Part shown: in pieces, positions 56,579 to 64,000 of the stretch
Layout of the letters: every line of letters starts with the position of its first letter
Numbering within the stretch: position 1 is the first letter of the stretch
NCBI RefSeq assembly: GCF_012273515.2
Contig: NZ_CP050975.2
Span: forward strand, 8,618,001 to 8,682,000
Direction: 5' to 3'
DNA: 64,000 bases
Source: Streptomyces sp. RPA4-2
GTDB lineage: Bacteria; Actinomycetota; Actinomycetes; Streptomycetales; Streptomycetaceae
Program-made: the position numbers and the translations under genes
The notes under the pieces: model-generated
Databases searched by the model: none
Told to the model about the DNA's origin: nothing
Seen by the model: the letters and a program-made list of their open reading frames with translations, nothing else

Positions 56579-57411
56579 CCGTCACCTCCTCCCCCACGCC
56601 CGTTCTGCAGGCCCGCGGTCTGGTCAAGCAGTACGGCCAGGTCACCGCCATCGACGGCGCCGACTTCGACCTGCTCCCCGGTGAGGTCCTCGCCGTCATC
56701 GGCGACAACGGCGCCGGCAAGACCAGCCTGATCAAGGCCCTCACGGGCGCGGTGACCCCCGATGAGGGCGAGATACGACTCAACGGCGAGCCCATCACCT
56801 TCTCCGGCCCGCAGAGCGCCCGCGCCCACGGCATCGAGACGGTCTATCAGGACCTCGCCGTGGCCGCCTCCATGGACATCGCCTCGAACATGTTCCTCGG
56901 GCGCGAGCTGCGCCGCCCCGGCGTCCTCGGCAGTGTCTTCCGCATGCTGGACAAGAAGCGCATGCGCCAGGAGGCCGCCGAGCACATGGCCGACCTGAAG
57001 ATCGGCCTGCGCTCGCTGACGCAGTCGGTGGAGACGCTCTCCGGAGGACAGCGGCAAGCCGTCGCGGTCGCTCGTTCCGTCGCCTGGGCCCGCTCCGTGG
57101 TCGTCATGGACGAACCCACCGCCGCCCTCGGGGTCAAGGAGTCCGGCCAGGTCCTCGACCTCATCCGCCGGGTCCGCGACAAGGGCATGCCGGTCGTCCT
57201 GATCAGTCACAACATGCCCCACGTCTTCGAGATCGCCGACCGGATCCACGTCCACCGCCTCGGCCGGCGCGCTGCCGTGATCAAACCCTCCGACTACTCC
57301 ATGGCCGAGGTCGTCGCCATCATGACCGGCGCGCTCACCGTCGACGAAGCCGGAGATACTGTCGTAGCGGATTCGGAGGCCGCGAAGGCCGCCGGAGTCC
57401 GGGCCACCTGA
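56575..57411 (+). CDS. Sugar ABC transporter ATP-binding protein (FrcA-like), 278 aa
   Basis: A single ABC domain (unlike the double-domain RbsA), as in FrcA. Walker A GDNGAGKTS at about 43-51, Q-loop IETVYQDLAV, signature VETLSGGQRQAVAVARS, Walker B SVVVMDEPTAAL and H-loop LISHNMPH. The C-terminal extension DEAGDTVVADSEAAKAAGVR is short. Energises sugar uptake at the inner face of the membrane. Ends 13 bp before a strong hairpin. Confidence 0.95.
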   Translation: MTVTSSPTPVLQARGLVKQYGQVTAIDGADFDLLPGEVLAVIGDNGAGKTSLIKALTGAVTPDEGEIRLNGEPITFSGPQSARAHGIETVYQDLAVAASMDIASNMFLGRELRRPGVLGSVFRMLDKKRMRQEAAEHMADLKIGLRSLTQSVETLSGGQRQAVAVARSVAWARSVVVMDEPTAALGVKESGQVLDLIRRVRDKGMPVVLISHNMPHVFEIADRIHVHRLGRRAAVIKPSDYSMAEVVAIMTGALTVDEAGDTVVADSEAAKAAGVRAT

Positions 57412-57423
57412 CAGCACTACCCA

Positions 57424-57466
57424 GCTCTCGCATCTTCCGGCCGAGGCCGCGGCCGGAAGCGAGAGC
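57424..57466 (+). terminator. Hairpin between ABC operon and lacI
   Basis: GCTCTCG-cat-CTTCCGGCC pairs with GGCCGGAAG-CGAGAGC (16 paired bases with a 3-nt bulge and 8-nt loop). It lies 13 bp after the ATPase stop and 22 bp before the LacI start, so it may attenuate rather than fully stop transcription. Confidence 0.7.
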
Positions 57467-57487
57467 CCTCAGGAGACGGTTTCCTCC

Positions 57488-58519
57488 ATGGCAGCGAACC
57501 GCCGCCCCACCCTGGCCGACGTCGCCCGAGAAGTCGGCGTCAGCGCCAAGACGGTCTCCCGAGTCCTCAACGAGGACGGACCCGCGTCCGCGCAGACCAG
57601 GGAACAGGTACTCGCAGCAGTGGCCAAGCTCGGCTTCCAGCCGAACCTCATGGCCCGCAACATCCGCATCGGCGGCCCGGACACCACCATCGGCCTGGTC
57701 ATTCCCGACCTCGCCAACCCCTTCTTCGGAGCCGTGGCCCGCGCCATCGAGGACACCGTCCGCGAACGCGGACTGACCCTCCTCATGGGCTCCTCCGCGG
57801 ACGACCCCGAGCGCGAACGCGCCCTGACGGACAAGTTCCTCGCCCGCCGCGTCAGCATCCTGATCGTCGTACCGTCCGTCGGCGCCGACCACTCCCACCT
57901 CAAGTCCCACCGTACGGCGGGACTGCCCGTGATCTTCCTGGACCGACCCGGAGTCGGCCTCGCCACCGACAGCATTGTCAGCTCCAACCGGGCCGGCGCC
58001 CACGACGGCGTCGCCCACCTCATCGCCCACGGACACCGGCGCATCGGCTTCGTCGGCGACCTGCCCGTGAAGCTGTACACCCGCCGTGAACGTCTGGCCG
58101 GCTACCGCTCGGCACTCCAGGAAGCCGACATCCCCGACGATCGCTCGCTCCTCGCCAACGCCCACAACCAGCAAGGAGCCGAGGCCGCGACCGCCCAACT
58201 CCTCGGCCTGGCCGATCCCCCAACAGCGCTGTTCGCCGGCAACAACATCATGGCGTTGGGCGTCGTCGCCGAACTGGCCCGCAGCAAGCGCAAGGACATC
58301 GCCGTCGTCGCCTTCGACGACGTCTCGCTCGCCGAGGCACTCGAGCCGGCCCTGACCGTCGTCGCCCAGGACGCGGAAGAACTCGGCAGGGCGGCCGCGA
58401 CCACCGCGCTGACCCGACTCGACGGCGACCGCACCCGCGCCCGCACCATCACCGTCCCCACCCACCTGGTCGTCCGAGGCTCGGGCGAACTCCCTGTCCC
58501 TGCGTCACAGGAAACGTGA
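57488..58519 (+). CDS. LacI-family regulator of the fructose cluster, 343 aa
   Basis: LacI helix-turn-helix with hinge helix at residues 7-60 (PTLADVAREVGVSAKTVSRV LNEDG, then LGFQPNLMARNIR), followed by a PBP1-type effector domain (TTIGLVIPDLANPFFGAVAR, HRRIGFVGDLPVKLYTRRER, TALFAGNNIMALGVVAELAR). It binds a sugar or sugar phosphate and dissociates from TGTCATCGATGACA-type operators; four such half- or full palindromes lie before the kinase/transporter and the levanase remnant. ATG 57488 after AGGAGACGG. Confidence 0.95.
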   Translation: MAANRRPTLADVAREVGVSAKTVSRVLNEDGPASAQTREQVLAAVAKLGFQPNLMARNIRIGGPDTTIGLVIPDLANPFFGAVARAIEDTVRERGLTLLMGSSADDPERERALTDKFLARRVSILIVVPSVGADHSHLKSHRTAGLPVIFLDRPGVGLATDSIVSSNRAGAHDGVAHLIAHGHRRIGFVGDLPVKLYTRRERLAGYRSALQEADIPDDRSLLANAHNQQGAEAATAQLLGLADPPTALFAGNNIMALGVVAELARSKRKDIAVVAFDDVSLAEALEPALTVVAQDAEELGRAAATTALTRLDGDRTRARTITVPTHLVVRGSGELPVPASQET

Positions 58520-58620
58520 CCTGGAGTTGGCACCGAACTGCACGTCCAGCAGGACCGCGCCGGGCTTGCCACAACCAGCCCCGCAGCACGTGATTGGCGG
58601 GACGGGGCGTCGGCGCGCAG

Positions 58621-59097
58621 TCACACTGGCTGGTGGCCGGCTGGGTCGCCGTTGGGGTCGTCGGCCAGAGTGATTGCGGTGCGGATGCGTTTGCCGACGG
58701 GCTCGCGGTGCACCTCGAAGCTGCGGCACACGGCCATGACGATCTCCAGGCCGTGCTGTCCGACCCGGGCAGGGTCCGGCGGCAGGATCAGGGGCAGCGC
58801 GGTGCTGCTGTCCCATACCGTCACCGCGACGGCTCCTTCACTGACCTCGAGGGTCAGCAGGCAGGGGCCGGGCGCGTATTTGTGCGCGTTGGTCACCAGT
58901 TCGGACACCACCAGCTGAACAACCCCGACCGCCCGCTGAGACACAGGAAAGCCGTGCACGGCCTGCAACGACTCCAGAAAGTCCCGGGCTGCGTCCCGGG
59001 TCTCGCCGATCTCCCCAGCGCCTTCCACCACGAGGGAGACCGCCATCGAAGGGCCCGGCAGGTGCTGCTGGCCGTGGTCCTGCTCCGCCAGATTCAT
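58621..59097 (-). CDS. HATPase anti-sigma-type ATP-binding protein, 158 aa
   Basis: Streptomyces-type RsbW/SpoIIAB-like ATPase (HATPase_c_2): MAVSLVVEGAGEIGETRDAA, VVQLVVSELVTNAHKYAPGP (N-box with the Asn that binds magnesium), VAVTVWDSSTALPL (G1 region) and VGQHGLEIVMAVCRSFEVHR (G2 region). ATG 59097 has GAGG upstream; an internal ATG lies at the start of the domain. Such proteins bind sigma factors or phosphorylate anti-anti-sigma proteins. No sigma factor is adjacent, so the partner is unknown. Confidence 0.87.
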   Translation of the reverse strand: MNLAEQDHGQQHLPGPSMAVSLVVEGAGEIGETRDAARDFLESLQAVHGFPVSQRAVGVVQLVVSELVTNAHKYAPGPCLLTLEVSEGAVAVTVWDSSTALPLILPPDPARVGQHGLEIVMAVCRSFEVHREPVGKRIRTAITLADDPNGDPAGHQPV

Positions 59098-59306
59098 AGG
59101 TTCTGCCTCACTGCCGAAGCGCTGTTTTCTGCGTCTCGGCTGCCCCGGAAACGCGACTGCATCCCTCCCGGGTGTGCGCAGCGGCCGCCGCCGAACGAGG
59201 GGAGGGCATTTCGCCTGCCTGGTGTGGGCGCCCGCCCTCGTGCGCAGGCTGGCTTGGGCTGGTCGCGCAGACCTTGGCGTATCGGGCGCAACGCCGTGAC
59301 CTGCGT

Positions 59307-59344
59307 GGTGTGTGCTGTGGTGGGGCCACACCACAGCACACACC
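59307..59344. terminator. Perfect 16-bp hairpin downstream of the DUF5819 remnant
   Basis: GGTGTGTGCTGTGGTG (59307-59322), a 6-nt loop, then its exact complement (59329-59344). It would end transcription coming leftward from 59955. There is no U tract. Unusual base composition for this genome. Confidence 0.6.
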
Positions 59345-59399
59345 GGCATGGGCGCACCGGTTGTAGGCGGTCGGGGTGGAGGGGCCGGCGGCTCGGTCG

Positions 59400-59955
59400 C
59401 AAGTTTTCTGCATCATCAGGGCGCGTTCCGTGTGGGCCCTGTCGTCGCCACCGTATGTCTCGACGTAGGAGGTCCAGGAGCGGCGCAACAGGTTCTGCGC
59501 CGTGTGGCTCGGGAACGCGTCGTGTTCGACGGCGGAGTTGTCCACGGCCGTCAGGTCGAACCAGGAACTCACGTGAGCCGATTTCCGGTCCCGCCTGCGG
59601 TGCGCGCAAGGATCTGCCGGTTGACCGAGTCGGGGTCCGGGGCGAAGAGCCGCCAGTTCTGTTCGAAGAACGGATACACCCACGAGTTGATCAGTGGGCT
59701 GTATCGCTTGGAGCCGGTGTTGGTCGGAGCGACCTGAAGGAACACCAGGACGACATGGACGAGAGTCGTCGCCACACACAGGATCACTGCTGTGGACAGC
59801 CCGGTTTTCAGTGCCCGAGCCCCCTTCGACAGCCTGTCGGGCGTCGGCGTGCTGTCGGTGCATTCCTGTGGGGTCGGGCCGGGATCGGAGTGCGGGAGTT
59901 CCTTCACGTCCGCTGGTTCAATTCCGCTGGACACCGTCCACCCTGTTTTTCTCAT
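59400..59955 (-). pseudogene. DUF5819-family membrane protein, frameshifted and 3'-truncated
   Basis: ATG 59955. N-terminal helix TGLSTAVILCVATTLVHVVL then FLQVAPTNTGSKRYSPLINS and WVYPFFEQNWRLFAPDPDSV, the DUF5819 hallmark. After one indel near 59585 it resumes as FDLTAVDNSAVEHDAFPSHT then AQNLLRRSWTSYVETYGGDD to MMQKTC near 59400. The last ~60 residues of the family are replaced. DUF5819 proteins often pair with HTTM-domain proteins (vitamin-K-epoxide/gamma-carboxylase-like) in Streptomyces; none is seen here. Confidence 0.8.
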
Positions 59956-60071
59956 ATCAGCTACTCATGTCTGGCCGCTTTTTCGGAATATCACCGGCGG
60001 CGCGCGGCGAAATCGGTGAGGATTCCGCCGCGCGCCGTGATCCGACGAGCGGAGTTACTGCGGGGTGCTGC

Positions 60072-60817
60072 CTAGCCCGCGTAGCCCTTGGCGTAGTCGA
60101 GGGCGGCCTCGCGTCCGTGGGGGACGTCGGCGTAGCCGTAGTTCCCCTCGGGCTGCTCGCCGTACGAGGGCTTGCCGTGATCGATGTCGTGCCCGTGATG
60201 CGGCTTCTCGCCGTGGTGAGGCTTCTGGCCGTGGTGGTGGCCCGGCTTGTTGTCGTGGTGGTGCGGCTTTCCGGGCTTCCCGCCATGTCCGGGGCCACCG
60301 GTGGTCCCGCCGACCGTGTTTCCAGCGGTGCCGTTCCCGGCCGTGTTGCCCTGCGTGTTCCCGGAGGTGGTGTTCCCGGCGGTGTTGCCCACGGTGTTCC
60401 CGGACGTGTTGCCGGCGACGTTGCCGGTGGTCGTGCCGGTCGTCGTGCCCGACGTGGTCCCACCGGTGGTGGCGGTCGCGCAGTTGTTGAGGAAGATCCT
60501 GTTGTTGTCGAGCGTCACGGCGCCGTTACGGGCCAGGGCACGGCCCTCGATGTTCGTCCCCGTGGTCACGCTGATCGAGGTGAGGGCCATCACGGTGCCC
60601 ACGAACGTGGAGTTGGTGCCGAGGGTGGCCGAACTCCCGATCTGCCAGTACACGTTGCAGGCCGAAGCGCCGTTCGTCAGAAGCACTCGGCTGGACGATG
60701 CCGTCGTCAGGGCTTCGGGGATCTGGAACACCCACACGGCGTTCGGGTTTCCTCCGGCATCCAGGATCAGGTCACCGGTGAGTCCGACGCCGGACGTGGC
60801 GGTGTAGACACCCGGAG
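60072..60817 (-). pseudogene. DUF3494 ice-binding-like surface protein, N-terminus cut off by an IS
   Basis: Reads TPGVYTATSGVGLTGDLILD, VWVFQIPEALTTASSSRVLL, ASACNVYWQIGSSATLGTNS, TFVGTVMALTSISVTTGTNI and RALARNGAVTLDNNRIFLNN C, the C-terminal half of the DUF3494 right-handed beta-helix. It is followed by a repeat tail (many GNT/GTT units), a His-rich block (GKPHHHDNKPGHHHGQKPHH then GEKPHHGHDIDHG) and a C-terminal YGYADVPHGREAALDYAKGY. The IS5-family element joins at 60820 and about 150 N-terminal residues including the signal peptide are absent. I do not recognise them on the far side of the element. Confidence 0.85.
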
Positions 60818-60829
60818 TAAGAGGTCATC

Positions 60830-61266
60830 TCATTTGGCGAGTCTGCGGTAGCAGATGAGGGTGCAGGCGATGCTGGCGAAGGCGAGGAAGTGCTCGGCTT
60901 TGCGCTCGTAGCGTCGGTGGAGGCGGCGGCAGCCGGCGAGCCAGGCCATCGTGCGTTCGACGGTCCAGCGGTAACGTCCCAGTCGCTGTGAGGACTCGAC
61001 TCCCCTGCGGGCGATCCGGTGCTGGATGCCGCGCCGGCGTAACCATCGTCGCAGGTGGGAGTAGTCATAGCCTTTGTCGGCGTGGAGCTTTGCGGGCTTG
61101 CGGCGCCTCGGTCCGCGGCGGGAGCGGATCGGCGGTATCCCTTGCACGAGGGGAATCAGGGCCTGGCTGTCGTGCAGGTTCGCCCCCGAGATTGCCACCG
61201 AAAGGGGCAGACCGGTCCGCTCGGTGATCAAGTGGATCTTCGACCCGTACTTGCCCCGGTCGACAG
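60830..61266 (-). pseudogene. IS5-family transposase, C-terminal part
   Basis: Reads VDRGKYGSKIHLITERTGLP, VAISGANLHDSQALIPLVQG, LHADKGYDYSHLRRWLRRRG (second catalytic Asp in ADKGYD), IQHRIARRGVESSQRLGRYR and WTVERTMAWLAGCRRLHRRY (catalytic Glu in VERT). Stop at 60830 within the terminal repeat. It is separated from its N-terminal part (63054-63413) by the IS110 insertion. Confidence 0.9.
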
Positions 61267-61287
61267 ACATCCCACGCGCGTAACTCG

Positions 61288-62568
61288 TCAAGCGGCCTCC
61301 GCTGGAAGCTGTGCTGCGGGTTGGTTGGGGAAGGCCGTCTCCTCGTCGTAGTGCTCTCCGTGCTGGAGGCAGTGGAAGAGCATCCCCATGAAGCGGTTGA
61401 AAAGGTTGCGCTGGGCAGCGACGTGGCGGTCACCAGCCTCCTTGCGGCGGTCGTAGTGGGCTCTGGCGCCCGACGACGCGGTTAGGGAGGCGAAGGCCCA
61501 GACGTAGCCGGCAGCCGCCAAGCGCTGGTTCTTGACCCGCCGGGCCATCACCGTGCAGCTTTTGCCGCTCGCCCGGGTGACTGGTGCACTGCCGGCGTAG
61601 GCCTTCATCGATCCGGCGGTAGTGAAGCGGGCTCGGTCGTCGCCGATCTCAGCCAGGACTCGGGCCCCGGTTAAGGAGCCCAGGCCCGGAAAGCTGGAGA
61701 TGATCGAGGCATCGGGATGCTGATCGAAGGACTCCCTGGTGGCGGCTTCGAGCTGGTCGGCGTTGGTGCAGGCGGCCTCCAGCTGGCGCAGCAGAGCCGT
61801 GGCCTGCTGGCCGAAGGCCGCCTCGACCTGCGGTGGTTGGTGGAGGTACTCGCGGTGGAAAACCTCGTGGAACCGGTCGGCCTCGGCTTCGATGCCGCGC
61901 AGGCGTCCAGCCTGCCTGAGCAGGGACTGGAGACGTCGGCGCGTGAGACGGGCCGCCGCTGCGGGCGTCGGCGCCTTGGCCAGGATGGTCCGGGCCTCGG
62001 GTGAGCAGATTCCCCCGCGCTTGTCGGCGAACGCGGCCAAGATCGCTGGGTAGAACTCGCGCAGCTGCGAGCGGAGCTTGTTGTGGGCCTGGACGCGATC
62101 CCAGACCGCGTCCTGCTGAGCTCGTGCCAGCACCGCGATCGCCTGTGCCAGCTCGGAGTCCTTCGGCAGCGGCCGGTGGGCGGCCATGTCGGTGCGCAGG
62201 ATGTTCGCCAGGACAGCAGCGTCGATGGCGTCCGACTTCTTCCTCGCGACCGAGTGCCGATCCCTGTAGCGTGCCACCGCCAGCGGGTTGATCGCGAACA
62301 CAGGGCGTCCCGTCGCGCGGAGACAGGCGACCAGCAATCCCCGAGACGTCTCGATCGCGACCGGGATCTTGTGATCTTTGCTGTCGCCGTGCTCCGTCAG
62401 CAGGGCTGTGAGCTGTGCGAATCCGGCTGCATCATCGCTGATTCGCAGCTTGGCGAGCCGTGTTGCGCCGGCATCGACGAGAGCGACATCGTGATGGTCT
62501 TCTGCCCAGTCCACCCCGCAGAACACCGGCACTGGTAACCCCGCGATCTCCATCATGTTCTCCCTCAC
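61288..62568 (-). CDS. IS110-family transposase (DEDD recombinase), 426 aa
   Basis: N-terminal RuvC-like DEDD domain: Asp in FCGVDWAEDHHDVALVD, Glu in PVAIETSRGLLV, Asp pair in ARKKSDAIDAAVLANILRTD. Middle coiled-coil region (LQSLLRQAGRLRGIEAEADR). C-terminal Tnp domain with IISSFPGLGSLTGARVLAEI and AYAGSAPVTRASGKSCTVMA (the catalytic Ser region), ending AQRNLFNRFMGMLFHCL. Full length, no frameshift. Start ATG 62568 or 62556. The most intact transposase in the window besides istA. Confidence 0.95.
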   Translation of the reverse strand: MRENMMEIAGLPVPVFCGVDWAEDHHDVALVDAGATRLAKLRISDDAAGFAQLTALLTEHGDSKDHKIPVAIETSRGLLVACLRATGRPVFAINPLAVARYRDRHSVARKKSDAIDAAVLANILRTDMAAHRPLPKDSELAQAIAVLARAQQDAVWDRVQAHNKLRSQLREFYPAILAAFADKRGGICSPEARTILAKAPTPAAAARLTRRRLQSLLRQAGRLRGIEAEADRFHEVFHREYLHQPPQVEAAFGQQATALLRQLEAACTNADQLEAATRESFDQHPDASIISSFPGLGSLTGARVLAEIGDDRARFTTAGSMKAYAGSAPVTRASGKSCTVMARRVKNQRLAAAGYVWAFASLTASSGARAHYDRRKEAGDRHVAAQRNLFNRFMGMLFHCLQHGEHYDEETAFPNQPAAQLPAEAA

Positions 62569-63043
62569 ACTCTGATGTTTCCGCAGGCCAGAGCCTGTGC
62601 AGGGTGCGCGTGCTCCCTAATGGAAGTGCTCAAGGCACAACATCCCACCAGCCGTTCGCAACCCCAGCGAACTGCACGGTCCTTCGTCTTCGCGAGAGCT
62701 CTCAGGCTCGCGACAAGATGAAAGGTGTTCCGTGTAGTTGGCTCAGGCCACGACCATCGAAGCTCTTGGTTCGCACCGTCGGGTGACGTGTTCTGAACTG
62801 GGTCTGCGGAGACCCGTTGTGAGGCGTTTGTGTCCTCGCGAGGCGCTGTTGTGCTCGCGAAGCTCGGAAACTGGAACGGTTCCGGCCGGGGTCAGATCGC
62901 TCTCAGTAGGGGGCTTCCTGCCCAGGTGGCGGACGAGGTCTCGGTTCCGGCCGGAACCGCTGCTGAAGCGAGTCCCGCGGTCTGTCGAAAGAGCTCTCAC
63001 TCCGGATTCGGATAGCGATGACTCGCTTCGCTGCCCATTAGGA
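62569..63043 (-). ncRNA. Putative IS110 bridge-RNA region (candidate)
   Basis: IS110 elements of the IS621/IS1111 type transcribe a structured guide RNA from the non-coding end next to the element border. This 475-bp stretch upstream of the transposase has no gene with family support and several short inverted repeats (for example TTCCGGCCGGGG..CCGGCCGGAA near 62880-62957). It is only a candidate by position; no guide loops were assigned. Confidence 0.35.
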
Positions 63044-63053
63044 TTCGGACCTG

Positions 63054-63413
63054 TCAGGTCCCCCTTTTCAGGGCCCGCATGTTCACCGAGTCGATCGCGC
63101 ACCGCGACCAGTCCAGCTCGCCGCGGGCGCCGAGTTCGTCGAGGACCAGGCGGTGGAGCTTGGCCCACACCCTGGCCTTCGACCACTCCGAGAACCGCCG
63201 GTGGGCAGTCGCTCCGGACGGGCCGAACGACGCCGAAGGCAGCTGCTGCCAGGTACAACCCGACGTGGCCACGAAGACGATCGCGGCCAGCACTTCCCGG
63301 TCGCCATGCCGACGCCGACCACCGCCCTGCGGCCGCGATGGCGCCTCCGGCACCACCCGCTGGAACAACTCCCACAACTCGTCCGGCACCAGCCGCTCAA
63401 CGATCCCCACCAT
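63054..63413 (-). pseudogene. IS5-family transposase, N-terminal part
   Basis: ATG 63413: IVERLVPDELWELFQRVVPE, GGRRRHGDREVLAAIVFVAT, SGCTWQQLPSASFGPSGATA, HRRFSEWSKARVWAKLHRLV, LDWSRCAIDSVNMRAL (first catalytic Asp in AIDSVN). A 5-G run then gives an early stop at 63054; with one more G the frame would read KRGDLTGPNP into the IS110 border. It is the front part of the gene whose back part is at 60830-61266. Confidence 0.9.
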
Positions 63414-63455
63414 GACTCACAGAATACCGAGTCGCCCAAATGAGATGACTTCTTA

Positions 63456-63738
63456 GGGTCTGAGGTGCGATACGCTTTGGGAGCCTCGGGTTGAATCCCA
63501 CCGTGTGAAGAGGGGGCCGGCGCCGTCGGGCCCCTCCTCCGTTCCCACGCTCTCTCCCGCGAACCCGGCCAGCTCCTGCAGCACCGAGAAGTGGTCAGCC
63601 CGGCCCCGCCAGAGCGTTACGGGACCGGGCTGAAACTGTGGACCAGCAGCCAGTTGGCGCCGGGACCCCAGCCTTCGCGCATCGTAGAACGCACCTCAAG
63701 CCGCCGGTGCCCGTTGACAATCATCAAACTGCGCGCGG
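63456..63738 (-). pseudogene. Hypothetical gene, one frameshift, 3' end at the IS target
   Basis: From an ATG near 63725 the minus strand reads MIVNGHRRLEVRSTMREGWG then PGANWLLVHS. One base seems missing near 63635, after which FQPGPVTLWRGRADHFSVLQ, ELAGFAGESVGTEEGPDGAG, PLFTRWDSTRGSQSVSHLRP follows. The stop TAA lies at the TA target of the IS5-family insertion, so the original end may be different. I recognise no family. Confidence 0.4.
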
Positions 63739-64000
63739 CCCATGACCGGGGTGCTTCGCGGCAAAGGTACCCGCGGACCTCGCTACGAGGTCCAGTCTGC
63801 GAGCATCAGTGTGAGCCGTAGGTCTTCTACTTCCAGCACCACAGGGTTGTCGAGCCTTCCGCATGCTGCTCTTCAGGCGCATCGGGGCATGGGGCCGGGG
63901 CGCGGGAAATACGAGAGCCGTATGGCCAAGAGCCACGGCCGTAAGAGCCGGGCGAGAATCAGGGCAGCCGCGGGCGCCGAGGTTCGTGTAGCCGCTCGTC
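63739..64000. other. No complete gene (262 bp to window edge)
   Basis: On the minus strand a short reading LDNPVVLEVEDLRLTLMLAD WTS ends at about 63787 and looks like a gene tail, with a stop 30 bp upstream. No other feature seen. Confidence 0.35.

Larger units (their letters stand above)
61268..63043 (-). mobile_element. IS110-family element nested in the IS5 transposase gene, about 1.78 kb
   Basis: The outer transposase reading is interrupted after ...LTGPNP (about 63046) and resumes at VDRGKYGSK (about 61266), so these bases mark the borders to within a few nucleotides. IS110 elements have no clear inverted repeats and leave little or no duplication, as seen here. About 470 bp between the transposase start (62568) and the right border is non-coding, typical of the long 5' region that in recently described IS110 elements encodes a guide (bridge) RNA. 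Confidence 0.75.
60820..63453 (-). mobile_element. IS5-family (IS427-like) element carrying a nested IS110-family element, 2634 bp
   Basis: Terminal repeats AGAGGTCATCTCATTTGG (left, 60820 on) and AGAAGTCATCTCATTTGG (complement of the right end, 63453) differ by one base, and TA flanks both sides (60818-60819 and 63454-63455), matching the TA target of IS427-type elements. The transposase is on the minus strand, split into 63054-63413 (N-terminal part) and 60830-61266 (C-terminal part) by an IS110-family element. The outer element is therefore disabled. Confidence 0.85.

Noticed and set aside
60247..60807. Plus-strand Val/Pro-rich open frame
   Set aside because: It is the reverse of the GNT-repeat tail of the ice-binding-like protein, which makes a repetitive VFPxV pattern by chance.
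63472..63500. tRNA-like T-arm (CGGGTTGAATCCCACC)
   Set aside because: The stem bases do not pair and no anticodon or acceptor arm is found nearby.

Overview
The window is high-GC actinobacterial DNA and almost certainly Streptomyces. Codon third positions are very GC-rich, GTG and TTG starts are common, and it carries typical Streptomyces families: WhiB-like, Lsr2, a DUF3494 protein with a Streptomyces-type tail, an MmyB-like XRE regulator, HATPase anti-sigma-type proteins and an RHS protein. The density of insertion-sequence remnants and broken accessory genes fits a chromosome arm or a large linear plasmid better than a core region. I saw no tRNA, rRNA, CRISPR array or replication origin.

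Region 1 (1-5.3 kb): an XRE regulator divergent from an SDR, followed by an aldo/keto reductase and a flavodoxin-fold NAD(P)H oxidoreductase. Next come scraps of an IS5-type transposase, the C-terminal end of pqqE and an IS1182-like transposase.

Region 2 (5.3-28.3 kb): a hypoxia/dormancy-type island. It holds DoxX, four universal stress proteins, a GAF sensor kinase (DevS/OsdK type) with its LuxR-type response regulator (DevR/OsdR type), CBS-domain proteins, a cNMP-binding protein, PNPOx-fold proteins, alcohol dehydrogenases, a GH65 phosphorylase with a HAD phosphatase/mutase, a GNAT-acetyl-CoA synthetase (ADP-forming) fusion, pyruvate phosphate dikinase, arginine deiminase pathway genes and pyruvate formate-lyase. 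About a dozen near-palindromes of the form GGGnCCGAnCGGCCC lie in front of these genes and resemble DosR/OsdR boxes. Many genes here are broken by single frameshifts. Several are joined to other genes by clean deletions: adh to gap, ppdK to an Rv1733c-like gene, arcD to arcB, and pflB to a GNAT gene. The island looks like a decaying anaerobic-survival regulon.

Region 3 (28.4-51.6 kb): a mosaic of small accessory genes and mobile DNA. It includes a 5'-truncated RHS protein with a metallopeptidase-like tip and a probable membrane immunity protein, a WhiB-like protein, a lipoprotein, IS110, IS630 and Tn3 scraps, and a complete IS21-family element (35187-38356). That element has terminal inverted repeats, a 5-bp ACACC target duplication and a zinc-ribbon passenger gene. 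Removing it and one ACACC copy restores an exact 132-codon gene. Further on are an L,D-transpeptidase, a winged-helix regulator, an M15-like secreted peptidase, Lsr2, an ISAs1 element beside a truncated AbiEii-like gene, and a GNAT.

Region 4 (51.6-58.6 kb): a fructose/levan module. It has a decayed GH32 levanase, a PfkB fructokinase, a sugar ABC transporter (binding protein, permease, ATPase) and a LacI regulator, with TGTCATCGATGACA-type operators before both divergent units.

Region 5 (58.6-64 kb): an anti-sigma-type ATPase, a frameshifted DUF5819 protein, and a DUF3494 ice-binding-like protein cut by an IS5-family element that was itself split by an intact IS110-family element. The many one-base frameshifts could be real decay or residual sequencing error. 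The fused junctions cannot be explained by single-base errors.
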